A stretch of DNA of 41,437 bases from Desulfuromonas sp. (GTDB taxonomy: Bacteria; Desulfobacterota; Desulfuromonadia; Desulfuromonadales; Geopsychrobacteraceae): positions 1 to 41,437 of the forward strand of contig PKUD01000131.1 in the NCBI GenBank assembly GCA_002869695.1. The letters are read 5' to 3'. How positions within the stretch are numbered: position 1 is the first letter of the stretch; the number at the start of each line of letters is the position of its first letter. Below, piece after piece: positions 17,690 to 26,811 of the stretch. A program made the translations under genes and the position numbers. The notes below the pieces were generated by a model that was not told the origin of the DNA, did not search any database, and was given only the letters and a program-made list of their open reading frames with translations.

Positions 17690-18743
17690 TGCGATCCGGG
17701 TGTTGGTTATCGATGATTCGGCGTATAACCGGGTCACGATCGGCAAGATGTTGGAAGGGATGCCGGGGGTTGAGGTCGTCGGCTATGCCGTTGATGGTGA
17801 AGATGGCTTGCGGAAATTGTTTGATCTGCAACCTGACGTGATCACGCTCGACTTGGAAATGCCCCGCATGGGGGGACTTCGGATGCTCCAGATCGTCATG
17901 CAGAGCCATCCGATTCCGGTCATCGTTGTCTCTTCTTTGTCTGAAGACCAGTATGTACTTAAAGCACTCGAGTTGGGTGCTGTCGATTTTGTCGCGAAGC
18001 CGGGACGACCGGTCAGCCCTGACCTCTATTCGATTGAGAAAGACCTGGAATTGAAGGTGAGGGCTGCTGCCCGAATCGATTTCAACGTTGCGCAACCCTC
18101 TGCTGCTGAGCTCACATCGATTTCCAGAACAACAGGCCGAACGGCATCCGTGGCTTTGGACGAACGGCAGGCGACGGCGGTTGTCATTGGTGCATCGACG
18201 GGTGGGCCGCCGGCCTTGAATCTCTTGTTCGGAGCCGTGCAGGCACCGATTCCTGTTGCATTTGCTGTGGTTCAGCACATGCCGCCTGGCTTTACAAAAT
18301 CTCTGGCGGCCAGGCTGAATGAGAATTCAGCCCTGGATATACGTGAAGCGTGCGAAGGTGATCGGATGTTGCCCGGACAGGTGCTAATCTGCCCCGGCGG
18401 GCGAAACCTTGAACTGCAGCAGGATCAAGACGGTGTTTTTGTCCGGGTCTTGAGTCCACCTGCGGAACAGATATACACCCCTTCGGCGGACGTCCTGTTC
18501 AAATCGGCCGCATCGGTTTATACGCGTGACCTGCTGGCTGTCGTCCTTACCGGGATGGGCAATGACGGAACCTCCGGCGTACGGAAAGTCTGTGCTTATG
18601 GAGGCAGGGTCCTTGCTGAAGCCGAGGAGAGTTGTGTCGTGTACGGGATGCCGAAAGAGGCTGTGGCAACTGGCCTGGTTGAGAAAGCTGTCCCGCTGGC
18701 GAATATGAGTCAGGAAATTATGGAACGTTGCCGATTGACTTAA
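17682..18743 (+). CDS. cheB: Protein-glutamate methylesterase CheB
   Basis: Removes methyl groups from chemoreceptors and deamidates glutamines when its receiver is phosphorylated by CheA. The 353 residues comprise a receiver (1-125; D11/D12, phospho-acceptor D57, K106) and the esterase domain with the catalytic triad S172 (GASTGG), H199 (QHMPPGF) and D295 (TGMGNDG). All required residues are present. The start is ATG 17682, inside the end of cheR. The linker between the domains (about 130-165) is of normal length. Confidence 0.96.
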   Translation: MTNAIRVLVIDDSAYNRVTIGKMLEGMPGVEVVGYAVDGEDGLRKLFDLQPDVITLDLEMPRMGGLRMLQIVMQSHPIPVIVVSSLSEDQYVLKALELGAVDFVAKPGRPVSPDLYSIEKDLELKVRAAARIDFNVAQPSAAELTSISRTTGRTASVALDERQATAVVIGASTGGPPALNLLFGAVQAPIPVAFAVVQHMPPGFTKSLAARLNENSALDIREACEGDRMLPGQVLICPGGRNLELQQDQDGVFVRVLSPPAEQIYTPSADVLFKSAASVYTRDLLAVVLTGMGNDGTSGVRKVCAYGGRVLAEAEESCVVYGMPKEAVATGLVEKAVPLANMSQEIMERCRLT

Positions 18744-18885
18744 AAACAGCTCTCCGCAGGGATCTTCGCCTGGATACTGGAAATTTTTACTTTCTCCTGC
18801 TAGTATGGCGAAGTTTTAATCTCGTCGTGGGGTTTACATTCTTCGACTGGCAGATCAGTCGGTGGCGATTTAAAAGAGGATTGGC

Positions 18886-19704
18886 ATGTCTGAAGGGGAA
18901 CAAAACAAGGGTGCACAGCAGCGCGCTGAGGAGTTTCTGCAGGTTTTCAAAAAAGGTGCGGAATTTACTCAGGACCTGCTCAAGGAGAACGAACGCCTCC
19001 GCTACCAGGTCCTTAAGCTCGAAAAAGCTCTCCCCGCCGGTGAGACTGGTGAGGTTGCTCGTCTAAAAGGTCGCATTGGTGAACTCGAGAGTGAAAAGCT
19101 GGAGATTCTCAGCCAGATAAAGACGATTGAGCAGGAGAACCAGGATTACGACAACAGATACAACGAGATTGAGGCGGAAAACAACCTGCTTGCCAACCTG
19201 TATATTTCCTCTTACCAGTTGCATTCGACCCTGGATCTTACTGAAATTATTCGTATCATCCAGGAAATCCTGTTGAATCTGGTCGGGGTGGAGCAGTTTT
19301 CCATCATGCTTCTGGATGAAACACAGAAAACCCTGCGACCGCTGGTGGTAGAAGGGGCTGATCCGCAACATGTCAGTTCAGTCCAGGTCGGAGAAGGGGT
19401 CATTGGTGCTGTTGCGCAAAGTGGTGAACGCCGTTTGCTCGGCCCCGAAGAGTCTGCGGATGTCTTCGCAGACCCGATTGCAGTGATTCCGCTGGTGGTC
19501 GGTACGGATGTGATCGGCGTTCTTAATCTTTACAGACTGCTGCAGCAGAAGGTTAATTTTACCAATATAGATGAGGAATTGTTTAATCTGCTTGGTACCC
19601 ATGCCGCGACCGCAATTTTTACTGCGATGCTGCACATGGAACGGGATAGTCGCCCAATTTTTTATGACAGTTTTTTTGCCCGGATGGCAGAAGACTTGAT
19701 CTGA
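18886..19704 (+). CDS. Coiled-coil GAF-domain sensor protein
   Basis: A 272-residue cytoplasmic protein. Residues 10-105 are a predicted coiled coil (long Glu/Lys/Leu heptads, such as ELESEKLEILSQIKTIEQENQ), and residues 115-258 are a GAF domain that could bind a small ligand. The C-terminus is short. There is no membrane segment, kinase or cyclase domain. The start is ATG 18886 with GAGGA upstream, 142 bases after cheB. A coiled coil joined to a GAF domain could stand in for a cytoplasmic receptor in a system with no MCP, but no MCP signalling hairpin motif is visible, so this is only a hypothesis. Confidence 0.8.
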   Translation: MSEGEQNKGAQQRAEEFLQVFKKGAEFTQDLLKENERLRYQVLKLEKALPAGETGEVARLKGRIGELESEKLEILSQIKTIEQENQDYDNRYNEIEAENNLLANLYISSYQLHSTLDLTEIIRIIQEILLNLVGVEQFSIMLLDETQKTLRPLVVEGADPQHVSSVQVGEGVIGAVAQSGERRLLGPEESADVFADPIAVIPLVVGTDVIGVLNLYRLLQQKVNFTNIDEELFNLLGTHAATAIFTAMLHMERDSRPIFYDSFFARMAEDLI

Positions 19705-19746
19705 TTTTACCGAGCGAGCCGCCAGATCCTCAGGAGGGATGGTGTT

Positions 19747-20127
19747 ATGGATACATTTAAAGTACTGGTAGTGGAAGATTCTCCAACCATGAGACAGTTG
19801 ATCGTGTTTGCGCTCAAGCGGATTCGCGGATTGCAGATCGCTGAGGCGAATGACGGTGTCGGTGGCCTGAAGAAATTGTCAGCGGAGAAGTTTGACCTTA
19901 TTCTGACGGATATCAACATGCCGATTATGGACGGCTTGAAACTGGTCAGCCTGATCCGCAATGACCCGCAATACAAGGACGTCCCGGTTGTGGTTATTAC
20001 CACCGAGGGAGCCCAGGAGGACCGTGATCGCGCGCTGGCGCTGGGGGCCAACGAATATATTACCAAACCGATTCAAACGGCCAAGATCATAGACGTAGTG
20101 AAGCGACTGCTGGCGGTCTCCGGTTAA
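19747..20127 (+). CDS. CheY-like single-domain response regulator (3)
   Basis: A 126-residue receiver with E10/D11, phospho-acceptor D55 (LTDINMPIMDG), T85/T86 and K107. It closely resembles the receiver at 8925 (both share EDSxTMRxLIV, TDINMP, a DPQYK/QPQYK segment and TEGxxxDR), so the two are paralogues flanking the cluster. The start is ATG 19747 with AGGAGGG nine bases upstream. It is the last gene of the chemosensory block; infA follows with its own promoter. Confidence 0.93.
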   Translation: MDTFKVLVVEDSPTMRQLIVFALKRIRGLQIAEANDGVGGLKKLSAEKFDLILTDINMPIMDGLKLVSLIRNDPQYKDVPVVVITTEGAQEDRDRALALGANEYITKPIQTAKIIDVVKRLLAVSG

Positions 20128-20154
20128 TGCTATTCACCACGAATTCTGCCGTGC

Positions 20155-20182
20155 TTGACAGGTTTGTGTGAACGTGTAATAA
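20155..20182 (+). promoter_or_regulatory. Sigma-70 promoter for infA
   Basis: A perfect TTGACA (20155-20160), a 16-base spacer and TAATAA (20177-20182) lie 50 bases before infA. This separates housekeeping transcription from the chemosensory cluster. Confidence 0.6.
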
Positions 20183-20232
20183 GTCGAATTCTAAAATTTC
20201 AGGTGTTTTTCAGTACTGTTCAGGAGGAACTT

Positions 20233-20451
20233 TTGGCTAAAGAAGAAGCAATTGAAGTAGAAGGTGTTGTGGTTGAACCGTTGCCCAACGCAATGTTCAG
20301 GGTCAAGCTGGATAACGATCATGTTGTGCTTGCTCATATCTCTGGTAAGATGCGCAAGTATTACATCCGGATTCTCCCGGGGGACCGGGTTACCGTTGAG
20401 CTGTCTCCCTACGATCTGACTCGCGGGCGGATTACCTATCGCGCAAAATAA
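20233..20451 (+). CDS. infA: Translation initiation factor IF-1
   Basis: Small OB-fold factor that occupies the A site of the 30S subunit during initiation. With the TTG start at 20233 the protein is exactly 72 residues, the usual length, and begins [11 protein letters not shown]. The conserved [33 protein letters not shown] run is complete. AGGAGG lies five bases before the TTG, which decides the start; the longer in-frame reading from 20155 is not supported. A 172-base gap with a strong hairpin follows before leuS. Confidence 0.96.
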   Translation: MAKEEAIEVEGVVVEPLPNAMFRVKLDNDHVVLAHISGKMRKYYIRILPGDRVTVELSPYDLTRGRITYRAK

Positions 20452-20537
20452 CGTGTAGCGATAAACCCAGACTACAGGTGTCACTGCTGCGGCAGATCGG
20501 TCGATCAGGCCTGGTCTCGTGGCGGTGACAACATTCG

Positions 20538-20557
20538 ATACCGGCTTGTGCCGGTAT
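20538..20557 (+). other. Perfect hairpin in leuS leader
   Basis: ATACCGGC and GCCGGTAT form a perfect 8-bp stem with a TTGT loop. There is no T-run after it, so it is not a normal intrinsic terminator. It lies 66 bases before the leuS start, in the infA-leuS gap. A T-box consensus is not present. Confidence 0.6.
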
Positions 20558-20623
20558 TCGTGTTATGTGTTCCGTTCAATCCAGTGGTGGCAGCTTTGCT
20601 GGCTGAGCCTCTGTGGAGGTTTT

Positions 20624-23185
20624 ATGGAAAAACAATATAGCCCGGATCAGATCGAACAGAAATGGCAACAGGAGTGGGAGCAGCGGCAGCGTTTCCGGGT
20701 TGTCGAAGATGCCGGAAAGGAAAAATTTTACCTGCTGGAGATGTTTCCTTACCCTTCCGGCAGGATTCATATGGGGCATGTCCGCAACTACGCAATCGGC
20801 GATGTGGTCGCACGCTACAAGAGAATGCGTGGTTATAACGTCCTGCACCCGATGGGCTGGGACGCTTTCGGCATGCCAGCTGAAAACGCGGCCATCGAAC
20901 ATGGCATCCATCCGGCCAAGTGGACCTATGAGAATATCGCCAGCATGCGGGTACAGCTCCAGCGGCTCGGACTATCCTATGACTGGCAGCGTGAGTTTGC
21001 CACCTGTGATCCTGAATATTCGCGCTGGGAACAGCTGATTTTTCTCAAGATGCTGGAACAGGGACTGGCGTACAAGAAAAGCTCTTCGGTCAACTGGTGC
21101 CCGGACTGTCAGACGGTCCTGGCCAACGAGCAGGTGGAAGAGGGGTGCTGCTGGCGTTGCCATAACCAGGTTGAAGGGAAAGAACTGGAGCAGTGGTTCT
21201 TCAAGATTACCGACTACGCGGACGAATTGCTGGACTGGACCGAGCGTCTGCCCGGCTGGCCGGAACGTGTCCTTGCCATGCAACGTAACTGGATCGGTAA
21301 GAGTTATGGTTGCGAAATAGAGTTTCCGGTTGTTGCCAGTGAGCAGAAGATCAAAGTTTTTACGACCCGCCCAGATACCCTCTTTGGCGCCACCTTCATG
21401 AGCCTGGCTCCGGAACATCCTCTGGCCGCTGATTTGACGACTGCTGGGCAGCAGGCCGAAGTGCAGGCTTTTCTGGAAACGGTCGCCAAGCAGGACAAGA
21501 TCGCCCGGACCAGCGGCGAACTTGAAAAACAGGGTGTTTTTACCGGCTCCTACAGTATCAACCCGCTGACAGGACAACAGATTCCGATCTTTCTCGCTAA
21601 TTTCGTACTGATGGATTATGGCACCGGAGCCGTCATGGCAGTCCCGGCGCACGACCAGCGATACTTTGAGTTTGCCCGCAAGTATCAACTGCCAATCCGG
21701 GTCGTGATCCAGCCGGAGGGCGAAACCTTCTTGCCGGAGACAATGCTGGAAGCCTGGGTCGGCCCCGGTGTGCTGGTAAATTCTGGCCGATTTGACGGGC
21801 TGGCCAACGAAGCGGCCAAGGAGAAGATTGCCGCCTACCTGGATGAACGGAATGAAGGCCGTAAAACGGTCAATTACCGGTTGCGGGACTGGGGGGTTTC
21901 TCGCCAGCGCTACTGGGGTACTCCGATACCGGTCATTTATTGTGACTGCTGTGGTGCGGTGCCGGTTCCTGAGCAGGATCTGCCGATCCTGCTCCCGGAG
22001 GACGTTGAATTGACCGGAGAGGGGGGCAGTCCGCTGGCACGTCATCAGCAGTTTCTTGCTGTCGATTGTCCCACGTGCGGTAACCCTGCGCGCCGGGAAA
22101 GTGATACCTTCGATACCTTCGTTGAAAGTTCCTGGTACTTTGCCCGCTATGCTTGTCCCGATTTCGAGAACGGCCCACTGGACCGCGAGGCAGTCAACTA
22201 CTGGATGCCGGTCGATCAGTATATCGGTGGTATCGAACATGCGGTGATGCATCTGCTCTATGCCCGTTTCTTCACCAAGGTGCTGCGTGACCTGGGGATG
22301 CTTGACGTTGATGAACCTTTCACCAACCTGTTGACCCAGGGAATGGTCTGCATGGAAACCCAGCGCTGCCCTGAACATGGCTGGCTGTATCCTGAACAGG
22401 TGAGTGACGGGAAGTGCGGTGAGTGTGGAATCGCTGTTGAGCTCGGACGCACCGAGAAGATGAGCAAATCGAAAAAGAATGTTGTCGATCCAAATCAGCT
22501 GATAGATCTGTACGGTGCGGATACCGCCCGTCTCTTCTCGCTGTTTGCCGCACCGCCGGAAAAGGACCTGGAGTGGAATGAACAGGGGGTGGAGGGGTGT
22601 TCCAGATTTATCGGCAGAATCTGGAGGGCGGTCAGCGACAATCTTCAACTGATCGAAAATTGTGCAGAGTTGCAAGCGGTCGAAGGGGCTGCGGCAGAAC
22701 TCCACCGCAAAACCCATCAAACAATCAAAAAAGTGACAGAAGACATCGACGGACGTTTCCATTTCAATACTGCCATTGCTTCGATCATGGAGCTGGTGAA
22801 TGCCATATATGGATTCAAGGCGGAGGGTGAGTCAGATGCCCCGGTTTTACGCGAAGCGCTCGAGACCGTGGTTCGTCTGTTGGCACCATTTGTCCCTCAT
22901 CTCAGTGAGGAGCTCTGGGAACAACTTGGCTACGCTGACGGGGTGGAAGCTCCCGGCTGGCCGCAGTGGCACGATGATGCTCTGAAAACCAGTGAGATCA
23001 CTCTGGTTGTTCAGGTGAACGGAAAGGTCCGTGGCAAGGTCTCCGTGGCAACGGAAGCGGATAACCAGGCGGTCGAGGCAGCCGCCCTGGCAGATCCCAA
23101 TGTTCAGCGATTTATAGATGGCAAGCAGATCCGCAAGGTGATCTGTGTTCCGGGCCGGCTGGTCAATATTGTGGTATCCGGATGA
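20624..23185 (+). CDS. leuS: Leucyl-tRNA synthetase
   Basis: Charges tRNA-Leu and edits mischarged norvaline or isoleucine. The 853-residue protein has the HMGH form of the HIGH motif (49-52, after FPYPSGRIH), zinc-ribbon Cys clusters, the inserted CP1 editing domain (about 220-420, with the TRPDT segment of the editing site), KMSKS (612-616), an anticodon-binding domain and the C-terminal extension. The start is ATG 20624 with GGAGG upstream and the usual [15 protein letters not shown] opening; the longer reading from 20519 is rejected. Its stop overlaps lptE as ATGA. Confidence 0.97.
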   Translation: MEKQYSPDQIEQKWQQEWEQRQRFRVVEDAGKEKFYLLEMFPYPSGRIHMGHVRNYAIGDVVARYKRMRGYNVLHPMGWDAFGMPAENAAIEHGIHPAKWTYENIASMRVQLQRLGLSYDWQREFATCDPEYSRWEQLIFLKMLEQGLAYKKSSSVNWCPDCQTVLANEQVEEGCCWRCHNQVEGKELEQWFFKITDYADELLDWTERLPGWPERVLAMQRNWIGKSYGCEIEFPVVASEQKIKVFTTRPDTLFGATFMSLAPEHPLAADLTTAGQQAEVQAFLETVAKQDKIARTSGELEKQGVFTGSYSINPLTGQQIPIFLANFVLMDYGTGAVMAVPAHDQRYFEFARKYQLPIRVVIQPEGETFLPETMLEAWVGPGVLVNSGRFDGLANEAAKEKIAAYLDERNEGRKTVNYRLRDWGVSRQRYWGTPIPVIYCDCCGAVPVPEQDLPILLPEDVELTGEGGSPLARHQQFLAVDCPTCGNPARRESDTFDTFVESSWYFARYACPDFENGPLDREAVNYWMPVDQYIGGIEHAVMHLLYARFFTKVLRDLGMLDVDEPFTNLLTQGMVCMETQRCPEHGWLYPEQVSDGKCGECGIAVELGRTEKMSKSKKNVVDPNQLIDLYGADTARLFSLFAAPPEKDLEWNEQGVEGCSRFIGRIWRAVSDNLQLIENCAELQAVEGAAAELHRKTHQTIKKVTEDIDGRFHFNTAIASIMELVNAIYGFKAEGESDAPVLREALETVVRLLAPFVPHLSEELWEQLGYADGVEAPGWPQWHDDALKTSEITLVVQVNGKVRGKVSVATEADNQAVEAAALADPNVQRFIDGKQIRKVICVPGRLVNIVVSG

Positions 23186-23688
23186 TTCGCCTGACACTTG
23201 CCCTACTGCTCCTGCTCTGCTGCGGCTGCGGTTATCAAGTTCCGGGGCAAGGGGATGCCCTGCCGGGAGATGTTCAGGTGCTCTACCTGCCACTCTTCGT
23301 CAACGAGACCACCAAGCCGCGCCTGGAAAACGCTTTGACCGATGCTGTTGCAGAGGCCCTCGGGCGCTTGCCCGGTGTGCGGATCAGCGCGGATAAAGAT
23401 ACCTCTGATGCGGTCCTTGAGGGGCGCGTCCTGAGCTATGCGACGTCGGCCATTGCCTATGATCAGGCGGACAAAATCAGAGAATACCAGTCACGTTTAA
23501 GCACCGAGGTCAAGCTCCGCCGGGTCGAGGATGGTCGCCTGCTCTGGCAGGGGCGCCTCGAACGGAAGGAACCCTTTCTGGCCAATATTGATAAGACGGC
23601 TCAGAATGACCTTGAAGAATTGGCGATTGCCGAGATCAACCGGCGCATGGCGGATGATCTGCTGTTTCGTTTGCTGGCTGACTTTTAG
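23182..23688 (+). CDS. lptE: LPS-assembly lipoprotein LptE
   Basis: Outer-membrane lipoprotein that plugs and stabilises the LptD translocon for lipopolysaccharide export. The 168-residue protein has a short hydrophobic signal ([16 protein letters not shown]) with the probable lipidated Cys at 16, then GY, as is usual for this family. The lipobox is slightly atypical (Cys rather than Leu at -3). The remaining domain ([30 protein letters not shown], then a Y-rich strand region) matches the LptE/RlpB fold. leuS-lptE-holA order is the same as in E. coli and many other proteobacteria, which supports the call. It overlaps leuS by four bases. Confidence 0.87.
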   Translation: MIRLTLALLLLLCCGCGYQVPGQGDALPGDVQVLYLPLFVNETTKPRLENALTDAVAEALGRLPGVRISADKDTSDAVLEGRVLSYATSAIAYDQADKIREYQSRLSTEVKLRRVEDGRLLWQGRLERKEPFLANIDKTAQNDLEELAIAEINRRMADDLLFRLLADF

Positions 23689-23696
23689 GGACCGGA

Positions 23697-24701
23697 ATGA
23701 CACCTGTGCAGCTGCAACAGCTGATCCGTCAACAAAAGATCCCTGAATTGCTTTTGCTCTACGGGACTGAAGGGTTTCTGGTTGAGCGTGCAGCCCGCCA
23801 GATCCGCGCGACTGTTCTTGCCGGCGGAGGCGAAGATTTCAATTTCAACCAGTTTTACGCCAAGGAGGCACCTGCTGATGCAATTGTCGCCGCGGCCCGC
23901 ACGTTGCCGGTTTTTGCCGAGCGTCGCCTGGTATTAATCAAGGAGATACACCTGCTCCCCGCTGCGTCCCAGGATGCCTTGCAGGACTACCTCAAGGACC
24001 CTGTCCCGGAAACCTGTCTGCTCTGCATCGGCGAAAAGATCGACAGCCGCCGCAAGTTTTTTCAGCTGTTTAAGAAGATCGGAGAGGTTGTTGAATTCAA
24101 ATCTCTCTATGACAATCAGCTGCCAGCCTTTGTCCGCGAACAGCTATCGGACGACAGTTATGAAATTACCGGGGAAGCGTTGACTCTGTTCTGCTTACGA
24201 GTCGGGACCCACCTGCAGGAAGTCAGGGCGGAGTTGGCCAAGTTGCAGACCTATCTGGGGGAGCGTCGCCTGATCGATGTTGCGGATGTTCAGGCTGTCG
24301 TGTCCAGTACCCGCTCAGAAAATGTGTTTGAGATCGGTAATGCAGTGGCCCGGGGGGAAACGGGCAGGGCGTTCGCCTTAACCAGACGTCTGGTTGAGGA
24401 AGGAGAGGCTCCGTTGAAAATCCTTTCTCTGCTGGTACGGCACTATCGACACCTCTGGAAAATAAGAGAGCTGCTGGGGAAGGGTAGCGCCAGCAAGCAG
24501 ATCGCCGGCCAGGTCGGATTGCCCCCCTTTGTTATAGACGGTATGATTCGACAGGCAAAAAAGCTTTCCGGAGAGGATTGTCACCGCGCTTTTGAATTTT
24601 TTCTAGAAACCGATCTGGCCATGAAATCGAGCGGCGCGGATCCGGATGCTTTGCTGGATACACTGTTGCTGAACCTGACCGTGCGGCAGCAGGGTCACTA
24701 A
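23697..24701 (+). CDS. holA: DNA polymerase III delta subunit
   Basis: Clamp-loader wrench subunit that opens the beta clamp. The 334-residue protein shows the family's N-terminal strand ELLLLYGTEGFLVERAA, an IDSRRKFFQLFKK region, and the C-terminal collar (VFEIGNAVARGETGRAFALTRRLVEEGEAPLKILSLLVRHYRHLWKIRELL). It lacks functional Walker motifs, as expected for delta. It follows lptE by eight bases, giving the widespread leuS-lptE-holA operon. A strong bidirectional terminator ends it. Confidence 0.95.
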   Translation: MTPVQLQQLIRQQKIPELLLLYGTEGFLVERAARQIRATVLAGGGEDFNFNQFYAKEAPADAIVAAARTLPVFAERRLVLIKEIHLLPAASQDALQDYLKDPVPETCLLCIGEKIDSRRKFFQLFKKIGEVVEFKSLYDNQLPAFVREQLSDDSYEITGEALTLFCLRVGTHLQEVRAELAKLQTYLGERRLIDVADVQAVVSSTRSENVFEIGNAVARGETGRAFALTRRLVEEGEAPLKILSLLVRHYRHLWKIRELLGKGSASKQIAGQVGLPPFVIDGMIRQAKKLSGEDCHRAFEFFLETDLAMKSSGADPDALLDTLLLNLTVRQQGH

Positions 24702-24714
24702 AAAGCTAGCGATA

Positions 24715-24741
24715 AAAAAGGGGCCGTTCAGGCCCCTTTTT
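24715..24741. terminator. Bidirectional intrinsic terminator, holA/rpsT
   Basis: A perfect 11-bp stem (AAAAAGGGGCC / GGCCCCTTTTT) with a GTTCA loop lies between two convergent genes. The T-run on either strand makes it work in both directions. Confidence 0.93.
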
Positions 24742-24762
24742 CGGTCATTACTGTGCCCGCGC

Positions 24763-25026
24763 CTAAGCCAGGGTGTTGACCAGTTTGGTCAGACGTGAAA
24801 TCTTACGGCTGGCAGTCGCCTTATGGATGACGCCCTTGGTTGCGGTTTTGTCGATGTAGGGGATGGCCTTGTTCAGCGCGGCTTGCGCCGCTTCGGCTTC
24901 TCCGCTGGCAACGGCATCACGAATGTTTTTCACCAGGGTCCGCATGGTTGTCCGGATATGATTGTTGCGGGCGTTACGAATTGCGTTTTGACGGTTGCGC
25001 TTGACTGCTGATTTATGGTTTGCCAC
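24763..25026 (-). CDS. rpsT: 30S ribosomal protein S20
   Basis: Primary 16S rRNA-binding protein of the small subunit. The 87-residue, Lys/Arg/Ala-rich protein starts [21 protein letters not shown] and ends in the typical helix [19 protein letters not shown]. Translation starts at GTG (25024-25026) with AAGGAG eight bases upstream. It is transcribed toward holA from its own strong promoter. Confidence 0.97.
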   Translation of the reverse strand: MANHKSAVKRNRQNAIRNARNNHIRTTMRTLVKNIRDAVASGEAEAAQAALNKAIPYIDKTATKGVIHKATASRKISRLTKLVNTLA

Positions 25027-25082
25027 GTGCAGATCTCCTTATTACGGATTTGTTGATATGTTGGTTTTTCGAACCGGCGCTT

Positions 25083-25111
25083 TTAATATCATTGCCGGTA
25101 TCGTCAGTCAA
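25083..25111 (-). promoter_or_regulatory. Sigma-70 promoter for rpsT
   Basis: On the minus strand, TTGACT (25106-25111), a 17-base spacer and TATTAA (25083-25088) form a strong promoter about 55 bases before the rpsT start. Confidence 0.7.
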
Positions 25112-25222
25112 GTTAAAAAACAATAATAAATAGTCGGGAAAATACGTAAAAACTGATAGTTGGGATGCATATGTTTCGGATTAATTTTATATAATGTTGG
25201 TTTTGGAGCATTCAAAACAATC

Positions 25223-26797
25223 ATGAGTCAACGTCGAAAAATAACTACAGCCACTCTTTCTATGGCGGTCGCAACCGGGTTCAGTCGTGTTGCCGGTCTG
25301 ATCCGTGATGTGGTTATTGCGCGTTTGTTCGGTGCCGGATTTGCCTCCGATGCCTTTTTTATGGCCTTTACCATTCCGAATCTGCTCCGGCGTTTTTTTG
25401 GAGAAGGTTCCTTGACTGCAGCTTTTGTTCCCGTTTTTGCCGAAGTCTATCAGCATCAGGGGGAGGAAGAGGCCCGACGACTGGCGAATCGCTGTATCAC
25501 ACTTCTGTTAGTGGTGATGCTGATCATCGTTGCCGCAGGAATCGTTGCGTCTCCCTGGCTGGTCAGGGCTATCGGTTTCGGTTATAGCGAGGTGCCGGGA
25601 AAACTGGAATTAACCGATCTTCTTAACCGGGTCATGTTTCCTTATATCGGCCTGGTCAGCCTGCTGGCCCTGCTGACCGGAATCCTCAATGTCCATGGCC
25701 ATTTTTTTCTGCCGTCACTTTCCCCGCTGTTTCTCAATCTTTCCATGATCGTCAGCGCCCTGACTCTGGGGCACCTCTTTCAACAACCGATTTTCGCTCT
25801 GGCGATCGGTGTCATTATCGGCGGAGTGGCCCAGTTGCTGTTGCAGTACCCGGTCCTGTTGAAATACCGACTCCGCATCCGGCTGAACTGGAAATTCTTC
25901 CACGACCCGTACCTGCGTCGGATCGTGCTGCTGATGTTACCCGGTATTGCCGGGGTGGCAATTTATCAGATTAACGTGGTTGTGTCCCGCTTGATGGCTT
26001 CTTTCCTCGCTGAAGGGAGTGTTTCATATCTTTATTACGGACAACGGCTGTTTGAATTCCCTCAGGGTATATTTATCGTTTCCCTGGCTCAAGCGGCACT
26101 GCCGGCGATGAGTCGACAGGTCGCCGACGAGGACTGGGCTGGTCTGCAGGAGTCGTTACGCTTTGCCCTGTCGCTGATTGCTATTTTTACCCTGCCGGCG
26201 ATCATCGGCTTGATTCTCTGTGCTAAACCAGTCTACAGCCTGTTTTTCATGGGTGGTGAATTTGATCAGATAGCATTGCATAATACAGCTTTAACCCTGG
26301 TCTGCTTCGCACCGGGACTGCTTTTTGTTGGCATGAGTCGCATCGCAGCGCAGACGTTTTACGCCATGAAAGATACCAGAACCCCGGTCTGGATCTCTTT
26401 CTGGACGCTCTTGGTGAATGCCGGGTGTGGTTTGCTGCTGATGTTTCCCCTGCAGCATTACGGTCTGGCAATCGCCCTGACCTTTGCGTCTGCGTTTAAT
26501 GCGTTGTTGTTGCTTTGGCTGTTGCGGCGCAGGGTCGGTCCGTTTTTCCGGGGAGCACTTTTCTCACCTCTGCTGAGATCTCTGCCGGCCAGCCTGATTA
26601 TGGCAGCACTTGTCTATTTTGTGCTGGGGGAGGTCGATTGGCAGCAGGGTGGAATGATGCTTCAGAAAGCGATTGTCCTGACTGCCGCGGTCACTCTGGG
26701 GTTGCTCAGTTACCTGGTGGTCTGTCTGGTGATGAGAGTGGAACAGATCCGCCAGGGATGGGCTCTGATCAGAAGGCGCAAAAGACCAGGGTCATGA
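25223..26797 (+). CDS. murJ: Lipid II flippase MurJ
   Basis: Multi-pass inner-membrane protein of the MOP superfamily that flips lipid II for peptidoglycan synthesis. The 524-residue protein has about 14 hydrophobic segments and the conserved start ATGFSRVAGLIRDVVIARLFGAGFASDAFFMAFTIPNLLRRFFGEGSLTAAFVPVF, including the arginines of the central cavity. ATG 25223 gives the usual MurJ N-terminus; the in-frame reading from 25160 adds 21 unlikely residues. The ribosome binding site (GGAG) is distant. rpsT-murJ adjacency, here divergent, is common in proteobacteria. fxsA converges 14 bases after the stop. Confidence 0.95.
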   Translation: MSQRRKITTATLSMAVATGFSRVAGLIRDVVIARLFGAGFASDAFFMAFTIPNLLRRFFGEGSLTAAFVPVFAEVYQHQGEEEARRLANRCITLLLVVMLIIVAAGIVASPWLVRAIGFGYSEVPGKLELTDLLNRVMFPYIGLVSLLALLTGILNVHGHFFLPSLSPLFLNLSMIVSALTLGHLFQQPIFALAIGVIIGGVAQLLLQYPVLLKYRLRIRLNWKFFHDPYLRRIVLLMLPGIAGVAIYQINVVVSRLMASFLAEGSVSYLYYGQRLFEFPQGIFIVSLAQAALPAMSRQVADEDWAGLQESLRFALSLIAIFTLPAIIGLILCAKPVYSLFFMGGEFDQIALHNTALTLVCFAPGLLFVGMSRIAAQTFYAMKDTRTPVWISFWTLLVNAGCGLLLMFPLQHYGLAIALTFASAFNALLLLWLLRRRVGPFFRGALFSPLLRSLPASLIMAALVYFVLGEVDWQQGGMMLQKAIVLTAAVTLGLLSYLVVCLVMRVEQIRQGWALIRRRKRPGS

Positions 26798-26811
26798 AAG
26801 GGACCCTGCGC

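Noticed and set aside
20519-20623. A longer LeuS from 20519
   Set aside because: The added 35 residues have no LeuS similarity, and ATG 20624 has GGAGG and the standard N-terminus.
20452-20623. T-box riboswitch before leuS
   Set aside because: The AGGGTGGNACCGCG core and a matching antiterminator are not present.
20972-22762. A 596-codon open frame on the minus strand opposite leuS
   Set aside because: It lies wholly inside leuS on the other strand, has no recognisable domain, and reflects the high GC third-position bias of leuS.
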